A model generated the notes under the pieces. It ran no database searches. It had not been told where the DNA came from and saw nothing but the letters and a program-made list of their open reading frames with translations. From Sporosarcina sp. D27 (GTDB lineage Bacteria; Bacillota; Bacilli; Bacillales_A; Planococcaceae), in the NCBI RefSeq assembly GCF_000586555.1, contig NZ_AZUC01000056.1, positions 1 to 64,000 of the forward strand: a DNA stretch of 64,000 nucleotides, given 5' to 3'. The translations under genes and the position numbers were made by a program. Of the stretch, positions 37,175 through 48,165 are shown one piece after another. The number at the start of each line of letters is the position of its first letter. Within the stretch, counting starts at the first letter, position 1.

Positions 37175-38032
37175 ATGGCACTCGTATCAATGAAAGAAAT
37201 GATGATTAAAGGTAAGCGGGAAGGATATGCAATCGGGCAATTCAACTTGAATAACCTAGAATACACGCAAGCGATTCTACAAGCGGCCCAGGCTGAAAAT
37301 TCGCCAGTCATCCTAGGTGTATCTGAAGGTGCAGCACGTTACATGGGTGGTTTTACAACAGTCGTTCACATGGTTAAGGGTCTTATGCACGACTACAAAA
37401 TCACAGTACCGGTTGCGATTCATCTAGATCATGGATCGAGTCTTGAAAAGTGTAAGGAAGCAATTGACGCTGGATTCACATCCGTCATGATTGATGCTTC
37501 TGCAAAGCCTATCGAAGAAAACATTGCGATTACAAAGCAAGTCGTGGAATATGCGCATCCTAAAAACGTTTCCGTTGAAGCGGAACTAGGCCTAGTCGGT
37601 GGTCAGGAAGACGACACAATTGCAGAAGGCGTCATGTATGCAGACCCTGCAGAGTGTAAACGTCTTGTTGATGAAACGAACATCGATTGCCTCGCACCAG
37701 CACTTGGTTCTGTACACGGTCCTTATAAAGGTGAGCCGAATCTAGGATTCAAGGAAATGGAAGAGATTTCGAACCAATCGGATCTTCCACTCGTCTTACA
37801 TGGTGGAACTGGAATACCGACAAAAGATATCCAGCGTTCCATTTCACTAGGAACATCAAAAATCAACGTTAACACTGAAAACCAAATTCAAGGAACGAAG
37901 AAAGTACGTGAAGTGCTAGCGGCTGACTCAGAAGTTTACGATCCACGTAAATTCCTCTCACCTATGCGTGAAGCGATTCAAGCAACAGTTGTGGAGAAAA
38001 TGCGTGAATTCGGTAGTTCTCAAAAAGCGTAA
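37175..38032 (+). CDS. fbaA: Class II fructose-1,6-bisphosphate aldolase
   Basis: 285 residues, zinc-dependent glycolytic and gluconeogenic enzyme. Metal and substrate motifs: [42 protein letters not shown] and [10 protein letters not shown], with the NVNTENQ segment in the C-terminal part. AGGAGGAAC precedes the ATG. The gene order spo0F-fbaA-tal-murA2 matches B. subtilis. Confidence 0.96.
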   Translation: MALVSMKEMMIKGKREGYAIGQFNLNNLEYTQAILQAAQAENSPVILGVSEGAARYMGGFTTVVHMVKGLMHDYKITVPVAIHLDHGSSLEKCKEAIDAGFTSVMIDASAKPIEENIAITKQVVEYAHPKNVSVEAELGLVGGQEDDTIAEGVMYADPAECKRLVDETNIDCLAPALGSVHGPYKGEPNLGFKEMEEISNQSDLPLVLHGGTGIPTKDIQRSISLGTSKINVNTENQIQGTKKVREVLAADSEVYDPRKFLSPMREAIQATVVEKMREFGSSQKA

Positions 38033-38075
38033 CCTACTGAGCGTTTCTTGCGTAAATGACTAGACAAAACCTATA

Positions 38076-38114
38076 GGGGGAGACATTCCGGAAACGGATG
38101 AATCTCCTCCTTTT
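38076..38114 (+). terminator. Hairpin between fbaA and tal
   Basis: GGGGGAGA...TCTCCTCC with inner ATTCC/GGAT, followed by TTTT. It may be a partial terminator that reduces readthrough from fbaA into tal. Confidence 0.6.
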
Positions 38115-38138
38115 CAAATTTAAGGAGGAGCACGGACT

Positions 38139-38786
38139 ATGAAATTTTTCATCGATACAGCGAATTTTGAAGAAATTAAAGAAGCCCACAGTTGGGGGAT
38201 TTTGTCTGGAGTAACAACAAACCCTTCACTCGTGGCGAAAGAGAATATCTCTTTCCACGATCGGTTAAAAGAAATTACGGCACTTGTCCCAGGTTCAGTT
38301 AGTGCAGAAGTTATTGCACTCGATGCTGAAGGCATGATTAAAGAAGGTCGTGAACTTGCAGCCATCGCACCGAATATTACTGTAAAATTGCCAATGACTC
38401 CTGAAGGCTTAAAAGCATGTTCGGTATTCGCGGCTGAAGGCATCAAGACGAATGTAACGCTGATTTTCAGTGCAAACCAAGCATTGATGGCAGCGCGTGC
38501 CGGAGCTACATACGTGTCTCCGTTCATCGGCAGACTCGATGATATCGGTCAAGATGGTTTAGCATTGATCGAAACAATTGCAGATATCTTTACGATCCAC
38601 AACATTGACACAGAAATTATTGCAGCATCAATCCGAAGCCCACAACAGATTACAAATGGTGCACTTGCAGGTGCTCATATCTCAACAGTTCCATTTAAAG
38701 TATTGCAGCAACTGTTCAGCCATCCACTGACAGACAAAGGGATTGAACAATTCTTGAAGGATTGGGAAGCCCGCGACAACAAGTGA
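38139..38786 (+). CDS. tal: Transaldolase (Fsa/TalC subfamily)
   Basis: 215 residues, the short transaldolase form. It starts [16 protein letters not shown]; the Schiff-base Lys is in [28 protein letters not shown] and [13 protein letters not shown] are conserved. It links the pentose phosphate pathway with glycolysis; rpiB is 12 kb downstream. A strong AAGGAGG site precedes the ATG. Equivalent to B. subtilis ywjH. Confidence 0.94.
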   Translation: MKFFIDTANFEEIKEAHSWGILSGVTTNPSLVAKENISFHDRLKEITALVPGSVSAEVIALDAEGMIKEGRELAAIAPNITVKLPMTPEGLKACSVFAAEGIKTNVTLIFSANQALMAARAGATYVSPFIGRLDDIGQDGLALIETIADIFTIHNIDTEIIAASIRSPQQITNGALAGAHISTVPFKVLQQLFSHPLTDKGIEQFLKDWEARDNK

Positions 38787-38805
38787 TTGTGTAAAGGAGA
38801 TTGAA

Positions 38806-40089
38806 ATGGAAGTATATAAAATACAAGGCGGCACCCCTCTAAAGGGAAACATTAAAGTTAGCGGAGCGAAAAACAGTGCAGTTGCACTTATTCCTGCGTC
38901 CATTTTAGCGGATTCCCCAGTTACGATAGAAGGACTGCCCGAAATTTCCGATGTCCATACGTTACAGAACTTGCTCGAAGATATCGGAGGCAACGTAGAT
39001 TTTCAAGATGGAACGATGACCATCGATCCTTCTGAAATGATTTCCATGCCGCTTCCGAATGGTAACGTGAAAAAGTTACGTGCCTCGTATTACTTAATGG
39101 GTGCCATGCTCGGGAAATTTAAAAAAGCGGTCATCGGATTACCTGGTGGTTGTCATTTAGGACCCCGCCCGATTGATCAGCACATTAAAGGTTTTGAAGC
39201 ACTCGGAGCCAAAGTCACAAACGAACATGGCGCAATCTACTTGCGCGCAGATGAGCTGAAGGGTGCGAAGATCTACCTGGATATCGTCAGCGTTGGCGCG
39301 ACGATCAATATCATGCTTGCTGCGGTACTCGCGAAGGGGAAAACCGTCATTGAAAACGCAGCGAAAGAGCCCGAAATTATTGACGTTGCAACCTTGCTAT
39401 CCAACATGGGTGCCAACATTAAAGGTGCAGGTACGAACGTAATTAGAATTGAAGGCGTTGAGAGCCTAAACGGCACACGTCACACCATCATTCCGGACCG
39501 TATTGAAGCCGGGACGTTCATGATTATGGCAGCAGCTGCTGGTGATGGTGTCACAATCGAGAATGTTATTCCACTCCACGTGGAAGCAGTAACAGCGAAA
39601 CTCCGGGAAATGGGCGTTGTTGTGGAAGAAGAGGAAGAAAAGATTTTCATTCCAAAAACGAAGGCGCTCAAGGCGGTTGATGTGAAAACGCTCGTTTACC
39701 CAGGATTTCCAACGGACTTGCAACAACCGTTTTGCGTACTATCCACTCAAGCGGATGGAGCCTCAATGCTTACGGATACGATCTATTCAGCACGGTTCAA
39801 ACAGATTGATGAACTTCGTAGGATGAACGCAAGTAGTAAGGTCGAAGGACGTTCTGCGATTATTCATGGCCCCACACCGCTCCATGCAGCAAAAGTGAAG
39901 GCGAGTGATTTGCGTGCTGGTGCTTCGCTTGTCATTGCGGGATTGATTGCTGAAGGGGAAACTGAAATTCAAGGGATTTCACATATTGAACGAGGCTATG
40001 GTGGTTTAATCGAAAAACTGCATGGTCTTGGTGCATCCATTCAAAAAGTGGAAGTTCCTGATGAAGATGACGCTCAAAGCAATTTATAA
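38806..40089 (+). CDS. murA2: UDP-N-acetylglucosamine 1-carboxyvinyltransferase (second MurA)
   Basis: 427 residues for the first committed peptidoglycan step. It has ISGAKNS-type start [16 protein letters not shown] and the catalytic-Cys loop [14 protein letters not shown]. The position between tal and glpX matches murAB/murZ, the secondary MurA of Bacillota. The main murA usually lies downstream of the atp operon, which is beyond the window. AAAGGAG precedes the ATG. Confidence 0.94.
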   Translation: MEVYKIQGGTPLKGNIKVSGAKNSAVALIPASILADSPVTIEGLPEISDVHTLQNLLEDIGGNVDFQDGTMTIDPSEMISMPLPNGNVKKLRASYYLMGAMLGKFKKAVIGLPGGCHLGPRPIDQHIKGFEALGAKVTNEHGAIYLRADELKGAKIYLDIVSVGATINIMLAAVLAKGKTVIENAAKEPEIIDVATLLSNMGANIKGAGTNVIRIEGVESLNGTRHTIIPDRIEAGTFMIMAAAAGDGVTIENVIPLHVEAVTAKLREMGVVVEEEEEKIFIPKTKALKAVDVKTLVYPGFPTDLQQPFCVLSTQADGASMLTDTIYSARFKQIDELRRMNASSKVEGRSAIIHGPTPLHAAKVKASDLRAGASLVIAGLIAEGETEIQGISHIERGYGGLIEKLHGLGASIQKVEVPDEDDAQSNL

Positions 40090-40118
40090 AACAGTTTAGT
40101 GCTCATTCAAACGTGTGC

Positions 40119-40124
40119 TATAAT
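40119..40124 (+). promoter_or_regulatory. -10 element of the glpX promoter
   Basis: TATAAT in GTGCTATAATAGAG, 64 bp ahead of glpX; the -35 is weak (TTTAGT/TTAGTG). Confidence 0.5.
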
Positions 40125-40187
40125 AGAGCGAACGATTGAGACAGTTACACAATCTGCAACTAGCAGAAAACGGGAGGAATTCTAGAG

Positions 40188-41153
40188 ATGGAACGCAGTT
40201 TATCGATGGAACTTGTACGTGTGACAGAGGCAGCGGCAGTTGCCGCATCGCACTGGATGGGACGAGGTTTGAAAAACGAAGCGGATGACGCAGCAACAAC
40301 GGCAATGCGCACGGTGTTTGATACAATTCCGATGCAAGGCGTTGTTGTGATTGGTGAAGGTGAAATGGACGAAGCGCCAATGTTATACATTGGAGAAGAG
40401 CTTGGAACAGGCACTGGACCTTTCGTAGACGTTGCAGTCGATCCACTTGAAGGGACAAACATCGTAGCATCGGGCGGTTGGAACGCACTTGCGGTTCTCG
40501 CTATCGCGGACAAAGGAAATCTCCTGAATGCCCCTGATATGTATATGGACAAAATTGCAGTGGGCCCTGAGTGTGTTGGTAAAATTGACATTAATGCGTC
40601 AGTCACTGACAACTTGAATGCTGTTGCAAAAGCGAAAAACAAGAAATTAAACGAAATCACGGCAACCGTTTTAAATCGTGAACGACATGCAGACATCATC
40701 GCTGAAATCCGTGCTGCGGGTGCTCGCATCAAGCTCATTAACGATGGAGACGTAGCGGGTGCTATCAACACAGCATTCGAAGGTACAGGCGTCGACATTC
40801 TTTTCGGACTTGGCGGAGCTCCTGAAGGCGTTATTGCAGCAGTAGGACTGAAATGTCTGGGTGGAGAAATCCAAGGGAAACTCATTCCTATGAATGATGC
40901 TGAACGAGAGCGTTGCGTGAAAATGGGCATCGATGTCGACAAAGTCCTTTACATGGACGACCTCGTAAAAGGGGACGACGCAATCTTTGCAGCAACTGGT
41001 GTAACAGATGGCGAGCTCCTTCGCGGCGTACAATTCACAGGTGGCCACTCTAAAACGCATTCACTCGTAATGCGCTCTAAGTCTGGTACTATCCGTTTTG
41101 TTGAAGGACGTCATAGCATGGACAAAAAACCTCATCTTGTGATGAAAGACTAA
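40188..41153 (+). CDS. glpX: Class II fructose-1,6-bisphosphatase GlpX
   Basis: 321 residues. Metal/substrate motifs: [30 protein letters not shown], and [10 protein letters not shown] in the C-terminal half. It hydrolyses fructose-1,6-bisphosphate in gluconeogenesis and is equivalent to B. subtilis ywjI. GGGAGGA lies upstream of the ATG. It is followed by a terminator. Confidence 0.94.
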   Translation: MERSLSMELVRVTEAAAVAASHWMGRGLKNEADDAATTAMRTVFDTIPMQGVVVIGEGEMDEAPMLYIGEELGTGTGPFVDVAVDPLEGTNIVASGGWNALAVLAIADKGNLLNAPDMYMDKIAVGPECVGKIDINASVTDNLNAVAKAKNKKLNEITATVLNRERHADIIAEIRAAGARIKLINDGDVAGAINTAFEGTGVDILFGLGGAPEGVIAAVGLKCLGGEIQGKLIPMNDAERERCVKMGIDVDKVLYMDDLVKGDDAIFAATGVTDGELLRGVQFTGGHSKTHSLVMRSKSGTIRFVEGRHSMDKKPHLVMKD

Positions 41154-41162
41154 GTAACCCCT

Positions 41163-41196
41163 AAATTGCCCGGCACTTCAGCCGGGCAATTCTTTT
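41163..41196 (+). terminator. Terminator of glpX
   Basis: AAATTGCCCGGC / GCCGGGCAATT, loop of six bases, followed by CTTTT. Confidence 0.88.
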
Positions 41197-41265
41197 GTAC
41201 CCCAGCAGCAATTGCTGCACCCCCAAAACATATGAATCCTAAACTTTAAAAGAGTGGTGCCAATA

Positions 41266-42549
41266 ATGACAATGATAACCTTAGCTGACTTGGAAAACAT
41301 GACGCTCAAAGAGCTTTATGCACTTGCCAAGGAATATAAAATTAGCTATTACAGCAAACTGACAAAAAAAGAACTCATCTTTTCCATACTGAAATCACGT
41401 GCTGAACAAGAAGGCTTCTTCTTCATGGAAGGCGTACTAGAAATCATTCAATCTGAAGGCTATGGCTTCTTACGCCCGATCAACTACTCATCGAGTTCTG
41501 AAGATATCTACATTTCAGCTTCCCAGATCCGCCGATTCGATTTACGAAACGGGGATAAGGTCACAGGGAAGGTACGCCCACCAAAAGAGAACGAACGCTA
41601 CTATGGTCTCCTGCAAGTCGAAGCGGTCAACGGGCAAAACCCTGAAGTCGCAAGAGAACGCGTCCACTTTCCAGCGCTAACACCGCTTTATCCGACGCGT
41701 CATATTAAGTTGGAAACAGATTCAAGCAATCTATCCACAAGAATCATGGACTTAGTATCTCCAGTCGGTTTTGGACAACGTGGCCTGATTGTCGCACCGC
41801 CAAAAGCGGGTAAAACGATGTTGCTAAAAGAAATTGCAAATGCAATCACTACAAACCATCCTGATACAGAACTCATCGTCCTACTCATCGACGAACGTCC
41901 AGAAGAAGTAACAGACATTGAGCGCTCAGTGAATGCAGACGTCGTCAGCTCCACATTCGATGAAGTTCCTGAAAACCATGTAAAAGTGGCAGAATTGGTA
42001 CTGGAGCGTGCGATGCGACTCGTAGAACATAAACGCGATGTTGTCATTCTCATGGACTCTATCACACGTCTCGCACGCGCCTATAACCTGATTATTCCAC
42101 CAAGCGGACGTACATTGTCCGGAGGGATCGATCCAGCTGCGTTCCACCGTCCGAAACGATTCTTCGGTGCGGCACGTAATTTAGAAGAAGGCGGTAGCTT
42201 GACGATTCTCGCAACGGCCCTCATCGACACAGGTTCACGAATGGATGAAGTCATTTACGAGGAATTCAAAGGAACCGGCAACATGGAACTGCACTTGGAC
42301 CGCACACTCGCAGAACGCAGAATCTTCCCGGCCATCGACATCCGTCGTTCAGGAACCCGCAAAGAAGAACTCCTCGTCCCAGCGGGCCAACTCGAAAAAC
42401 TATGGGCAATCCGAAAAACATTCTCAGACGCCCCCGACTTCGCTGAACGTTTCCTAAAGAAACTCCGACAATCCAAATCCAACGCCGAATTCTTCGAAAA
42501 ACTAAACGGCGATATGAAAAACCAGCGTAATGGAAAAGGGTTACTCTAA
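41266..42549 (+). CDS. rho: Transcription termination factor Rho
   Basis: 427 residues, hexameric RNA helicase. N-terminal helical domain ([20 protein letters not shown]), cold-shock-like RNA-binding domain (SEGYGFLRP), Walker A in [16 protein letters not shown], Walker B in [16 protein letters not shown], and the secondary RNA site near [16 protein letters not shown] at 41266 (9 bp from AAAGAGTGG) preferred; a GTG at 41254 overlaps that site. Adjacent to rpmE, as in other Bacilli. Confidence 0.95.
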   Translation: MTMITLADLENMTLKELYALAKEYKISYYSKLTKKELIFSILKSRAEQEGFFFMEGVLEIIQSEGYGFLRPINYSSSSEDIYISASQIRRFDLRNGDKVTGKVRPPKENERYYGLLQVEAVNGQNPEVARERVHFPALTPLYPTRHIKLETDSSNLSTRIMDLVSPVGFGQRGLIVAPPKAGKTMLLKEIANAITTNHPDTELIVLLIDERPEEVTDIERSVNADVVSSTFDEVPENHVKVAELVLERAMRLVEHKRDVVILMDSITRLARAYNLIIPPSGRTLSGGIDPAAFHRPKRFFGAARNLEEGGSLTILATALIDTGSRMDEVIYEEFKGTGNMELHLDRTLAERRIFPAIDIRRSGTRKEELLVPAGQLEKLWAIRKTFSDAPDFAERFLKKLRQSKSNAEFFEKLNGDMKNQRNGKGLL

Positions 42550-42550
42550 C

Positions 42551-42586
42551 AAAAAGCAGGCGGCCAATAGATGGCTGCCTGCTTTT
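42551..42586 (+). terminator. Terminator of rho
   Basis: AAAAGCAGGCGGCC / GGCTGCCTGCTTTT. Confidence 0.9.
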
Positions 42587-42639
42587 ATCTCCGGATTAAG
42601 GAGTTATGCGTGGAATTTCATTGATACGTATAGCTGACG

Positions 42640-42800
42640 GCAAGGTTATGAGCACTATTTAAGATTTAAGAGCACTATTTTGCTTTTATGATCACTTTCC
42701 GGCATTTATGAGCGTAATCCAAGATTTATGATCACTTTACAGCGTTTATGAGCAGAATCCCGTTTTTATGATCATTTTCCGATATTTATGAGCAAACTTC
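42640..42800. repeat. Tandem intergenic array, family A
   Basis: Eight TTATG (one TTAAG) cores at 42646, 42666, 42686, 42706, 42726, 42746, 42766 and 42786, exactly 20 bp apart. From the third unit on, TTTATGATCACTTTCC alternates with TTTATGAGCGTAATCC. It lies between rho and rpmE. Confidence 0.93.
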
Positions 42801-42967
42801 TCATAAGTAGGGACCTTAATCTTAAACAAAGACTCCTCCTAAAGCGGAAGGCGTCGCACAGTCCGGTTTTGCAAATGAAAACGGAGCGTCACGAGCAATA
42901 TCTTCTCAAACGATACACATGATGTGAATTCTTTGATTAAAGCGATTGGCCAAGCGCAAACAATTAC

Positions 42968-43101
42968 CGTTGATCGAAACGAAAGACGGCGACTGCTAGG
43001 GGATTGATAAAGAAAACAACATAATTGCGTGGCTTCCTGTCGCAACGGTTGCATGACCTACATCCTGTAGGATCGCGCCTGTCTGAAGTGTAGATCAACA
43101 C
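42968..43101. repeat. Dispersed Bacillaceae-type repeat element, divergent copy 2
   Basis: It starts with the same CCGTTGATCGAAACGAAAGAC and GGCGACT as the copy at 32980, and ends with GTCTGAAGTG-AGATCAAC. Its middle third is replaced by unrelated sequence (AAAACAACATAATTGCG...). The rest of the 42801-43168 gap has no visible gene. Confidence 0.65.
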
Positions 43102-43168
43102 TGTTGATAGCCAAACATTGAAACGGAAATGAACCCAGTCTACTCACCAAATTTCTCAAACAAAAACC

Positions 43169-43197
43169 TTGCGCACAGCCACACAATTTGATAAGAT
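43169..43197 (+). promoter_or_regulatory. rpmE promoter
   Basis: TTGCGC, 17 bp, TAAGAT. It would leave a leader of about 125 nt before rpmE. Confidence 0.55.
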
Positions 43198-43204
43198 TAA
43201 CTCA

Positions 43205-43327
43205 TATGATTCATATACGACTGACATACACGGGTCGTGTAAGGCATCTGTCTTTTACTGGGAAGGCGAAAGCCAACCAGAATAAAAACTCTGTACCAGA
43301 TGGTTCAGGGCGAGAGGAGAGAGACCG
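43205..43327 (+). promoter_or_regulatory. Structured rpmE leader, possible ribosomal-protein L31 autoregulatory element
   Basis: After the promoter the leader can form a hairpin CTGG-GAA-GGC-GAAA-GCC-AA-CCAG (GNRA-type loop) at about 43258-43281. A second CTCT/AGAG helix then encloses TACCAGATGGTTCAGGG, just before the GAGAGGAGAGAG ribosome site. L31 leader motifs have been described in Bacillota; whether this is one needs a covariance search. Confidence 0.45.
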
Positions 43328-43540
43328 ATGAAAGTAGGAATTCACCCAGATTACAAACTATCAACTGTTTCATGTTCTTGTGGTAACACATTCGAAACAG
43401 GTTCTGTCAAAGAAGACATTAAAGTAGAAGTTTGTTCAGAATGCCACCCATTCTACACTGGACGCCAGAAATTTGCTGCAGCGGACGGCCGCGTCGACCG
43501 CTTCAACAAGAAATATGGCCTCAAAGAAGAAGGCAAGTAA
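43328..43540 (+). CDS. rpmE: Ribosomal protein L31, zinc-binding form
   Basis: 70 residues. [19 protein letters not shown] and [15 protein letters not shown] carry the CxC and CxxC zinc ligands of the C+ (zinc-containing) L31. It ends in the conserved VDRFNKKYG. It stands alone between rho and tdk, with its own promoter and structured leader. Confidence 0.96.
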   Translation: MKVGIHPDYKLSTVSCSCGNTFETGSVKEDIKVEVCSECHPFYTGRQKFAAADGRVDRFNKKYGLKEEGK

Positions 43541-43642
43541 GAACGGCTTTCCAGTTCCCGTCCGGTGCACTTGCGCCGGGCGGGAATTTTGGTTTTACGA
43601 GCACTTATCCTTATTTTTCAGATAGACGAAAGGGGATTCACC

Positions 43643-44245
43643 ATGTACGTTTCGATGCAAGGCGGATGGGTTGAAGTCATTTGCGGAAGTATGTTCTCAG
43701 GGAAATCTGAAGAGCTGATTCGCCGGATCCGACGCTCTCAATTCGCTAAACAAAAAATCGCTGTTTTCAAACCGGAACTTGACAACCGGTACAGTGAAGA
43801 AGCGGTCGTCAGCCATAATGGGACAACCGTCATTGCGATGCCGGTTTCCTGTTCAGCTGATATTGTTGCACAAGTAACGGATGATTGTGATGTCGTTGCA
43901 ATAGATGAAGCTCAATTTTTTGATGATGGAATTGTCGATACCGTTATGGAACTCGCAAACCACGGGTTTCGAGTGATCGTCGCCGGTCTCGATCAAGACT
44001 TCCGAGGAGAACCATTCGGCCCAATGCCGAAACTGATGGCGATTGCGGAAATCGTCACGAAATTACAAGCGGTCTGCACGATCTGTGGTTCACCTTCAAG
44101 CCGAACTCAACGTCTCATCAACGGGAAACCCGCAGGCTTTGACGACCCCATTATCTTAGTTGGGGCGTCGGAGGCATACGAACCCAGATGTCGCATGCAC
44201 CACGATGTACCAAAAGGGATTTCCATCCAACCAACCGCTAAATAA
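43643..44245 (+). CDS. tdk: Thymidine kinase
   Basis: 200 residues, type II zinc-containing TK. P-loop [15 protein letters not shown], Walker B-type [11 protein letters not shown], lasso/zinc Cys in [13 protein letters not shown] and CRMHH. It salvages thymidine to dTMP. ATG at 43643 selected (GAAAGGGGA upstream); in-frame codons before it are in the L31-tdk spacer. Confidence 0.94.
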   Translation: MYVSMQGGWVEVICGSMFSGKSEELIRRIRRSQFAKQKIAVFKPELDNRYSEEAVVSHNGTTVIAMPVSCSADIVAQVTDDCDVVAIDEAQFFDDGIVDTVMELANHGFRVIVAGLDQDFRGEPFGPMPKLMAIAEIVTKLQAVCTICGSPSSRTQRLINGKPAGFDDPIILVGASEAYEPRCRMHHDVPKGISIQPTAK

Positions 44246-44254
44246 CAACATGCT

Positions 44255-44287
44255 GAAGAGACAAGCTGCTAAGCAGATTGTCTCTTC
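44255..44287 (+). terminator. Hairpin between tdk and prfA
   Basis: GAAGAGACAA / TTGTCTCTTC, a perfect 10-bp stem; the following CTTACTTTAT is a weak T tract, so termination may be partial. Confidence 0.55.
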
Positions 44288-44406
44288 CTTACTTTATCCA
44301 ACAAAATCTATCCACACAATCAGCTTGCGACATGTGCACTGTATATTTGCGAGCAGCAATACCGTACAATAACACTAAGACCAAACTAATTAGAGGTGAA
44401 TCGATT

Positions 44407-45483
44407 ATGTATGACAGACTCCAAGCAGTTGAAGATCGATACGAAAAACTGAACGAATTGCTGAGTGATCCAGAAGTTGTCAGCGACCTGAACAAACTCC
44501 GAACCTATTCCAAAGAGCAATCGGACTTACAAGAAACCGTAGACGCCTATAGGGAGTACAAGGACGCAATAGAAGCGAAACGAGACGCCAAAGAAATGCT
44601 CGAAGAATCCACGGATGCCGATATGGAAGAGCTGATCAAAGCTGAACTTTCAGAGCTTTCAGCGACTATTGAAACACTCGAGGGTCGATTGAAGTTGTTG
44701 CTCGTACCAAAGGACCCGAACGACAACAAAAACGTCATCATGGAAATCCGTGGGGCCGCAGGTGGAGACGAAGCTGCATTATTTGCCGCCAAACTTTACC
44801 GCATGTATAGCAGATTTGCAGAACTCAATCACTGGAAAATTGACGTAATGGACTCTGCTCCGACTGAACTGGGCGGTTTCAAGGAAATCATCTTCATGAT
44901 TAGCGGGAATGGAGCATTTTCGAAACTGAAATTTGAGAATGGAGCACACCGAGTCCAACGTGTCCCGGAAACGGAATCAGGCGGTCGTATCCATACATCT
45001 ACCGCCACTGTAGCCGTCTTACCTGAAGCAGAAGAAGTCGAAATCGACCTGCATGACAAAGACATCCGAACCGATACATTCGCATCATCAGGTCCTGGAG
45101 GTCAGTCCGTCAATACGACCATGTCTGCAGTTCGGCTCACTCACTTGCCGACAGGCATCACTGTCTCATGTCAGGATGAAAAATCGCAAATCAAAAACAA
45201 AGAGAAAGCGATGAAAGTTTTACGTGCACGCGTCTACGATAAATTCCAATCTGAAGCGCAGGCGGAATACGATGAAAAACGGAAATCTGCGGTAGGCACT
45301 GGAGATCGTTCAGAGCGTATAAGAACGTACAACTTCCCACAAAATCGAGTCACAGACCATCGGATCGGGTTCACCATTCAAAAGCTGGATCAGATTATCG
45401 AAGGGAAAATGGATGAAGTGATTGAAGCACTTACGCTAGAAGACCAAGCGCGTCGATTAGAAAGTCTGGAAGCCCATGATTGA
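44407..45483 (+). CDS. prfA: Peptide chain release factor 1
   Basis: 358 residues, reads UAA and UAG. The GGQ catalytic loop is in [12 protein letters not shown] (the Gln is methylated by PrmC), and the segment [23 protein letters not shown] [16 protein letters not shown] follows. ATG at 44407 with AGAGGTGA upstream. It overlaps prmC by 8 bp. Confidence 0.96.
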   Translation: MYDRLQAVEDRYEKLNELLSDPEVVSDLNKLRTYSKEQSDLQETVDAYREYKDAIEAKRDAKEMLEESTDADMEELIKAELSELSATIETLEGRLKLLLVPKDPNDNKNVIMEIRGAAGGDEAALFAAKLYRMYSRFAELNHWKIDVMDSAPTELGGFKEIIFMISGNGAFSKLKFENGAHRVQRVPETESGGRIHTSTATVAVLPEAEEVEIDLHDKDIRTDTFASSGPGGQSVNTTMSAVRLTHLPTGITVSCQDEKSQIKNKEKAMKVLRARVYDKFQSEAQAEYDEKRKSAVGTGDRSERIRTYNFPQNRVTDHRIGFTIQKLDQIIEGKMDEVIEALTLEDQARRLESLEAHD

Positions 45484-46327
45484 GACGATCCAACAAACGC
45501 TAAAACGATTAGAGGCGCGACTTGCTAGTAAAGGGTTGGACGTCAACGCGGCGTTTTTGCTTCTAGAGCACGTTACGCAAAAATCTCGAGCGTCCCTTCT
45601 TGCTGAGTTGCGCGAACCGCTGACCGAACAGCAGATGCTCCAATTCGAGGATCTCTCATCGGAATTGTTAACCGGTAAACCTATTCAGCATATCATCGGG
45701 CAAGAATGGTTTTACGGACGGCCGTTTATCGTCTCAAAAGACGTACTCATTCCGAGACCTGAAACGGAAGAACTGGTCCAAGGAGCTATGCATCGAGCAA
45801 CTAAGCTATTCGGTAATGAGCCGATACGAGTGGCGGATATTGGTACAGGAAGTGGTGCAATTGCAGTGACATTCCAACTTGAATGTCCGAATGCACAAGT
45901 GACTGCTACTGATATTAGTGAAGCAGCACTCACGGTTGCCCGCCAAAATGCGGAGCAGAACGGTTCTCAAGTGACCTTTGTACAAGGGGACTTGGCGCAA
46001 CCTCTACAAAACGAAAAGTGGGATATCGTGTTATCCAATCCACCATATATAGGGTTGGACGAAGCATCATCCATGTCGCCTACCGTTTTGGATTACGAAC
46101 CGCATGGTGCGCTCTTTGCTGAAGAAAATGGTCTCGTACTCTATCGAAAGCTTGCGGAAACACTACCTGCTATTATGAAGAAACCCGGCTTGATTGGTCT
46201 GGAAATTGGCTATTTACAAGCATCCTCCGTTCAACGACTCTTTCAAAATGCTTTTCCGAAAAGTAAGATTGAAGCCGTCCAAGATATGAATGGGAAAGAT
46301 CGAATGATATTTTGTGAGATTCAGTGA
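45476..46327 (+). CDS. prmC: Release factor glutamine methyltransferase PrmC
   Basis: 283 residues, SAM-dependent. N-terminal helical domain, then the SAM motif [13 protein letters not shown] and the catalytic LSNPPYIG. It methylates the GGQ glutamine of release factors; overlapping with prfA, its substrate, is typical. The RPETEELV motif ([11 protein letters not shown]) is also present. Confidence 0.94.
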   Translation: MIETIQQTLKRLEARLASKGLDVNAAFLLLEHVTQKSRASLLAELREPLTEQQMLQFEDLSSELLTGKPIQHIIGQEWFYGRPFIVSKDVLIPRPETEELVQGAMHRATKLFGNEPIRVADIGTGSGAIAVTFQLECPNAQVTATDISEAALTVARQNAEQNGSQVTFVQGDLAQPLQNEKWDIVLSNPPYIGLDEASSMSPTVLDYEPHGALFAEENGLVLYRKLAETLPAIMKKPGLIGLEIGYLQASSVQRLFQNAFPKSKIEAVQDMNGKDRMIFCEIQ

Positions 46328-46373
46328 ATAAACTCTTCTGAACCTGTCCACAATGAGGTCAGGAGGGGATGAC

Positions 46374-46967
46374 ATGTTACCAGATTATCCACAGCTCGCA
46401 CAACAACCGATTTTGACAACTGAACCGAACTATAAATGGAGAAAGCGAGTAATCGCTCTCATAGAATTCATTTTAATACTTGTTATGCTTCAAGCGATTC
46501 TCACACTCTTTCAAGAGCACACAAGTGAAGAGCCAATTCGCTATCGTATTCTCGCACACTCGGATGCTCCTGCAGATCAAGCGATCAAAATGCGTATTCA
46601 ACAAGCAATTGAGCCAATGATCGCAGGTGCGATTGCACGAGCGACTACTGAAGAAGAGTTGCTAAGCGAACTAGAAGAGCTTGAAGTAGAAATGCTAGCT
46701 GCTGCAAACTTGCATTCACCCGATCGTGTCGTTACTCTTGAACGAAAAAACGCACTGTTTCCAGCAAAGCGAGTGGGCTTTGAGATTTATCCACAAGATA
46801 TTTATGACGCATACGTATTGACGATTGGAAGTGGACGCGGCGCGAACTGGTGGTGTTCCATTTTTCCAAAAGTTTGTTACCCGGAAGAAGAGAAGGTAGA
46901 GACTGCAGAGAATGAAGAAGAAGTAAAATTCTTCGTATGGGAGTGGATAACTTCTTGGTTCGAATAA
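46374..46967 (+). CDS. spoIIR: Stage II sporulation protein R
   Basis: 197 residues. One N-terminal membrane/signal segment (about residues 25-45) is followed by the SpoIIR pattern: IRYRILAHSDAPADQ, FPAKRVGFEIYP and GANWWCSIFPKVCYP. It is secreted from the forespore to trigger SpoIIGA processing of pro-sigma-E. ATG at 46374 is 5 bp from AGGAGGGG. The acidic C-terminal extension (EEEKVETAENEEE) is longer than I expect. Same place as in B. subtilis, after prmC. Confidence 0.9.
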   Translation: MLPDYPQLAQQPILTTEPNYKWRKRVIALIEFILILVMLQAILTLFQEHTSEEPIRYRILAHSDAPADQAIKMRIQQAIEPMIAGAIARATTEEELLSELEELEVEMLAAANLHSPDRVVTLERKNALFPAKRVGFEIYPQDIYDAYVLTIGSGRGANWWCSIFPKVCYPEEEKVETAENEEEVKFFVWEWITSWFE

Positions 46968-47027
46968 GGATATCCATAGATACTTGTGGATAACTTTGCT
47001 AGAAGCGTTGAAAAGGAGGATGAATTT

Positions 47028-48074
47028 ATGAACACTCGAACGTTAAAAGTGGATAAAGATGTTGATAACATAGATAGTTATCAACAAACTGTGGATTGTT
47101 TGCGAAATGGAGGTCTTGTAGCGTTTCCAACAGAAACGGTGTATGGCCTTGGAGCCCTTGCCACTGATCCAGGTGCAACAAAACGGATCTTTGAAGCAAA
47201 AGGCCGCCCTTCTGACAATCCACTGATCGTACATATAGGAACTAAAGAAGAAGTGAACGAGTATGCGGCAGAAATCCCTGGAAGTGCGCTCCGGTTGATG
47301 GAAGCATTTTGGCCAGGCCCGCTAACGTTGATTTTCAATGAAAAGCCAGGCGTCATCGCAGAAAGTGTCACGGTTGGAAGAGGGACTGTCGGACTGCGTA
47401 TGCCAGATCATCCAGTTGCGCTGAAGTTGTTGCGACTACTTGGTGGCCCCCTTGCAGCACCGAGTGCAAATCGAAGCGGAAAACCGAGTCCGACGAAAGC
47501 GAGTCACGTCGCGCGAGACTTAGATGGAAGAATTCCATTCATCTTAGATGGTGGTGCAACAGGTGTTGGGGTGGAGTCGACGGTCATTGATATGACAGTA
47601 ACGCCACCTGCCATTTTGCGTCCTGGCGGGGTCACTGCCGAAATGATAGAGTCGGTTATTGGCCCTGTTCGATCGGAAATACGTGTAGAAGAATCGGAAG
47701 CGCCACGTGCTCCGGGTATGAAATACATGCACTATTCTCCAGATGCACCAGTTTGGTTAATTGAACCAAATGCAAAACAGATTGAACAAGCTGTGCAGGA
47801 TTTGATGAACGAAGGTAAAAAAGTTGCGGTTATCGGACCTGATGAATTGAAAACGGACAAGCCATCCTGGTATTTTGCGACAGGTGCGTACGGAGATCCT
47901 CATCAGCTGGCAGCGAATCTTTATGACGCCCTTCGAAATTGCGATGAAACTGAAGCAGATGTGATATTGGCGGTGGAAGTCCCTTCTGAAGGAATGGGTC
48001 TAGCTGTCATGAATCGGCTGAAAAAGGCTGCAGACGGGAAAAGGTTTTCGAATATAAAATCGGATGCACAATAA
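47028..48074 (+). CDS. ywlC: L-threonylcarbamoyladenylate synthase (Sua5/YwlC)
   Basis: 348 residues, YrdC plus C-terminal Sua5 domain. GGLVAFPTETVYGLGA, AKGRPSDNPLIVH, SANRSGKPSPT and GVESTVID are the nucleotide/threonine-binding motifs. APGMKYMHYSPDAP begins the Sua5 linker. It makes TC-AMP for t6A37 of tRNA. AAAGGAGGATG precedes the ATG at 47028. Confidence 0.95.
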   Translation: MNTRTLKVDKDVDNIDSYQQTVDCLRNGGLVAFPTETVYGLGALATDPGATKRIFEAKGRPSDNPLIVHIGTKEEVNEYAAEIPGSALRLMEAFWPGPLTLIFNEKPGVIAESVTVGRGTVGLRMPDHPVALKLLRLLGGPLAAPSANRSGKPSPTKASHVARDLDGRIPFILDGGATGVGVESTVIDMTVTPPAILRPGGVTAEMIESVIGPVRSEIRVEESEAPRAPGMKYMHYSPDAPVWLIEPNAKQIEQAVQDLMNEGKKVAVIGPDELKTDKPSWYFATGAYGDPHQLAANLYDALRNCDETEADVILAVEVPSEGMGLAVMNRLKKAADGKRFSNIKSDAQ

Positions 48075-48165
48075 GATTACGAAAACAATTTAAATAACTT
48101 TCGTGAATGGCCTCCCTTGGCGCCGCATAAGATGGACTGGCGTAAACTTTGGGGAGGTTCTTCTA

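Noticed and set aside
38076..38114. Riboswitch in the fbaA-tal gap
   Set aside because: Only a simple hairpin with T4 is present and no known aptamer core is seen.
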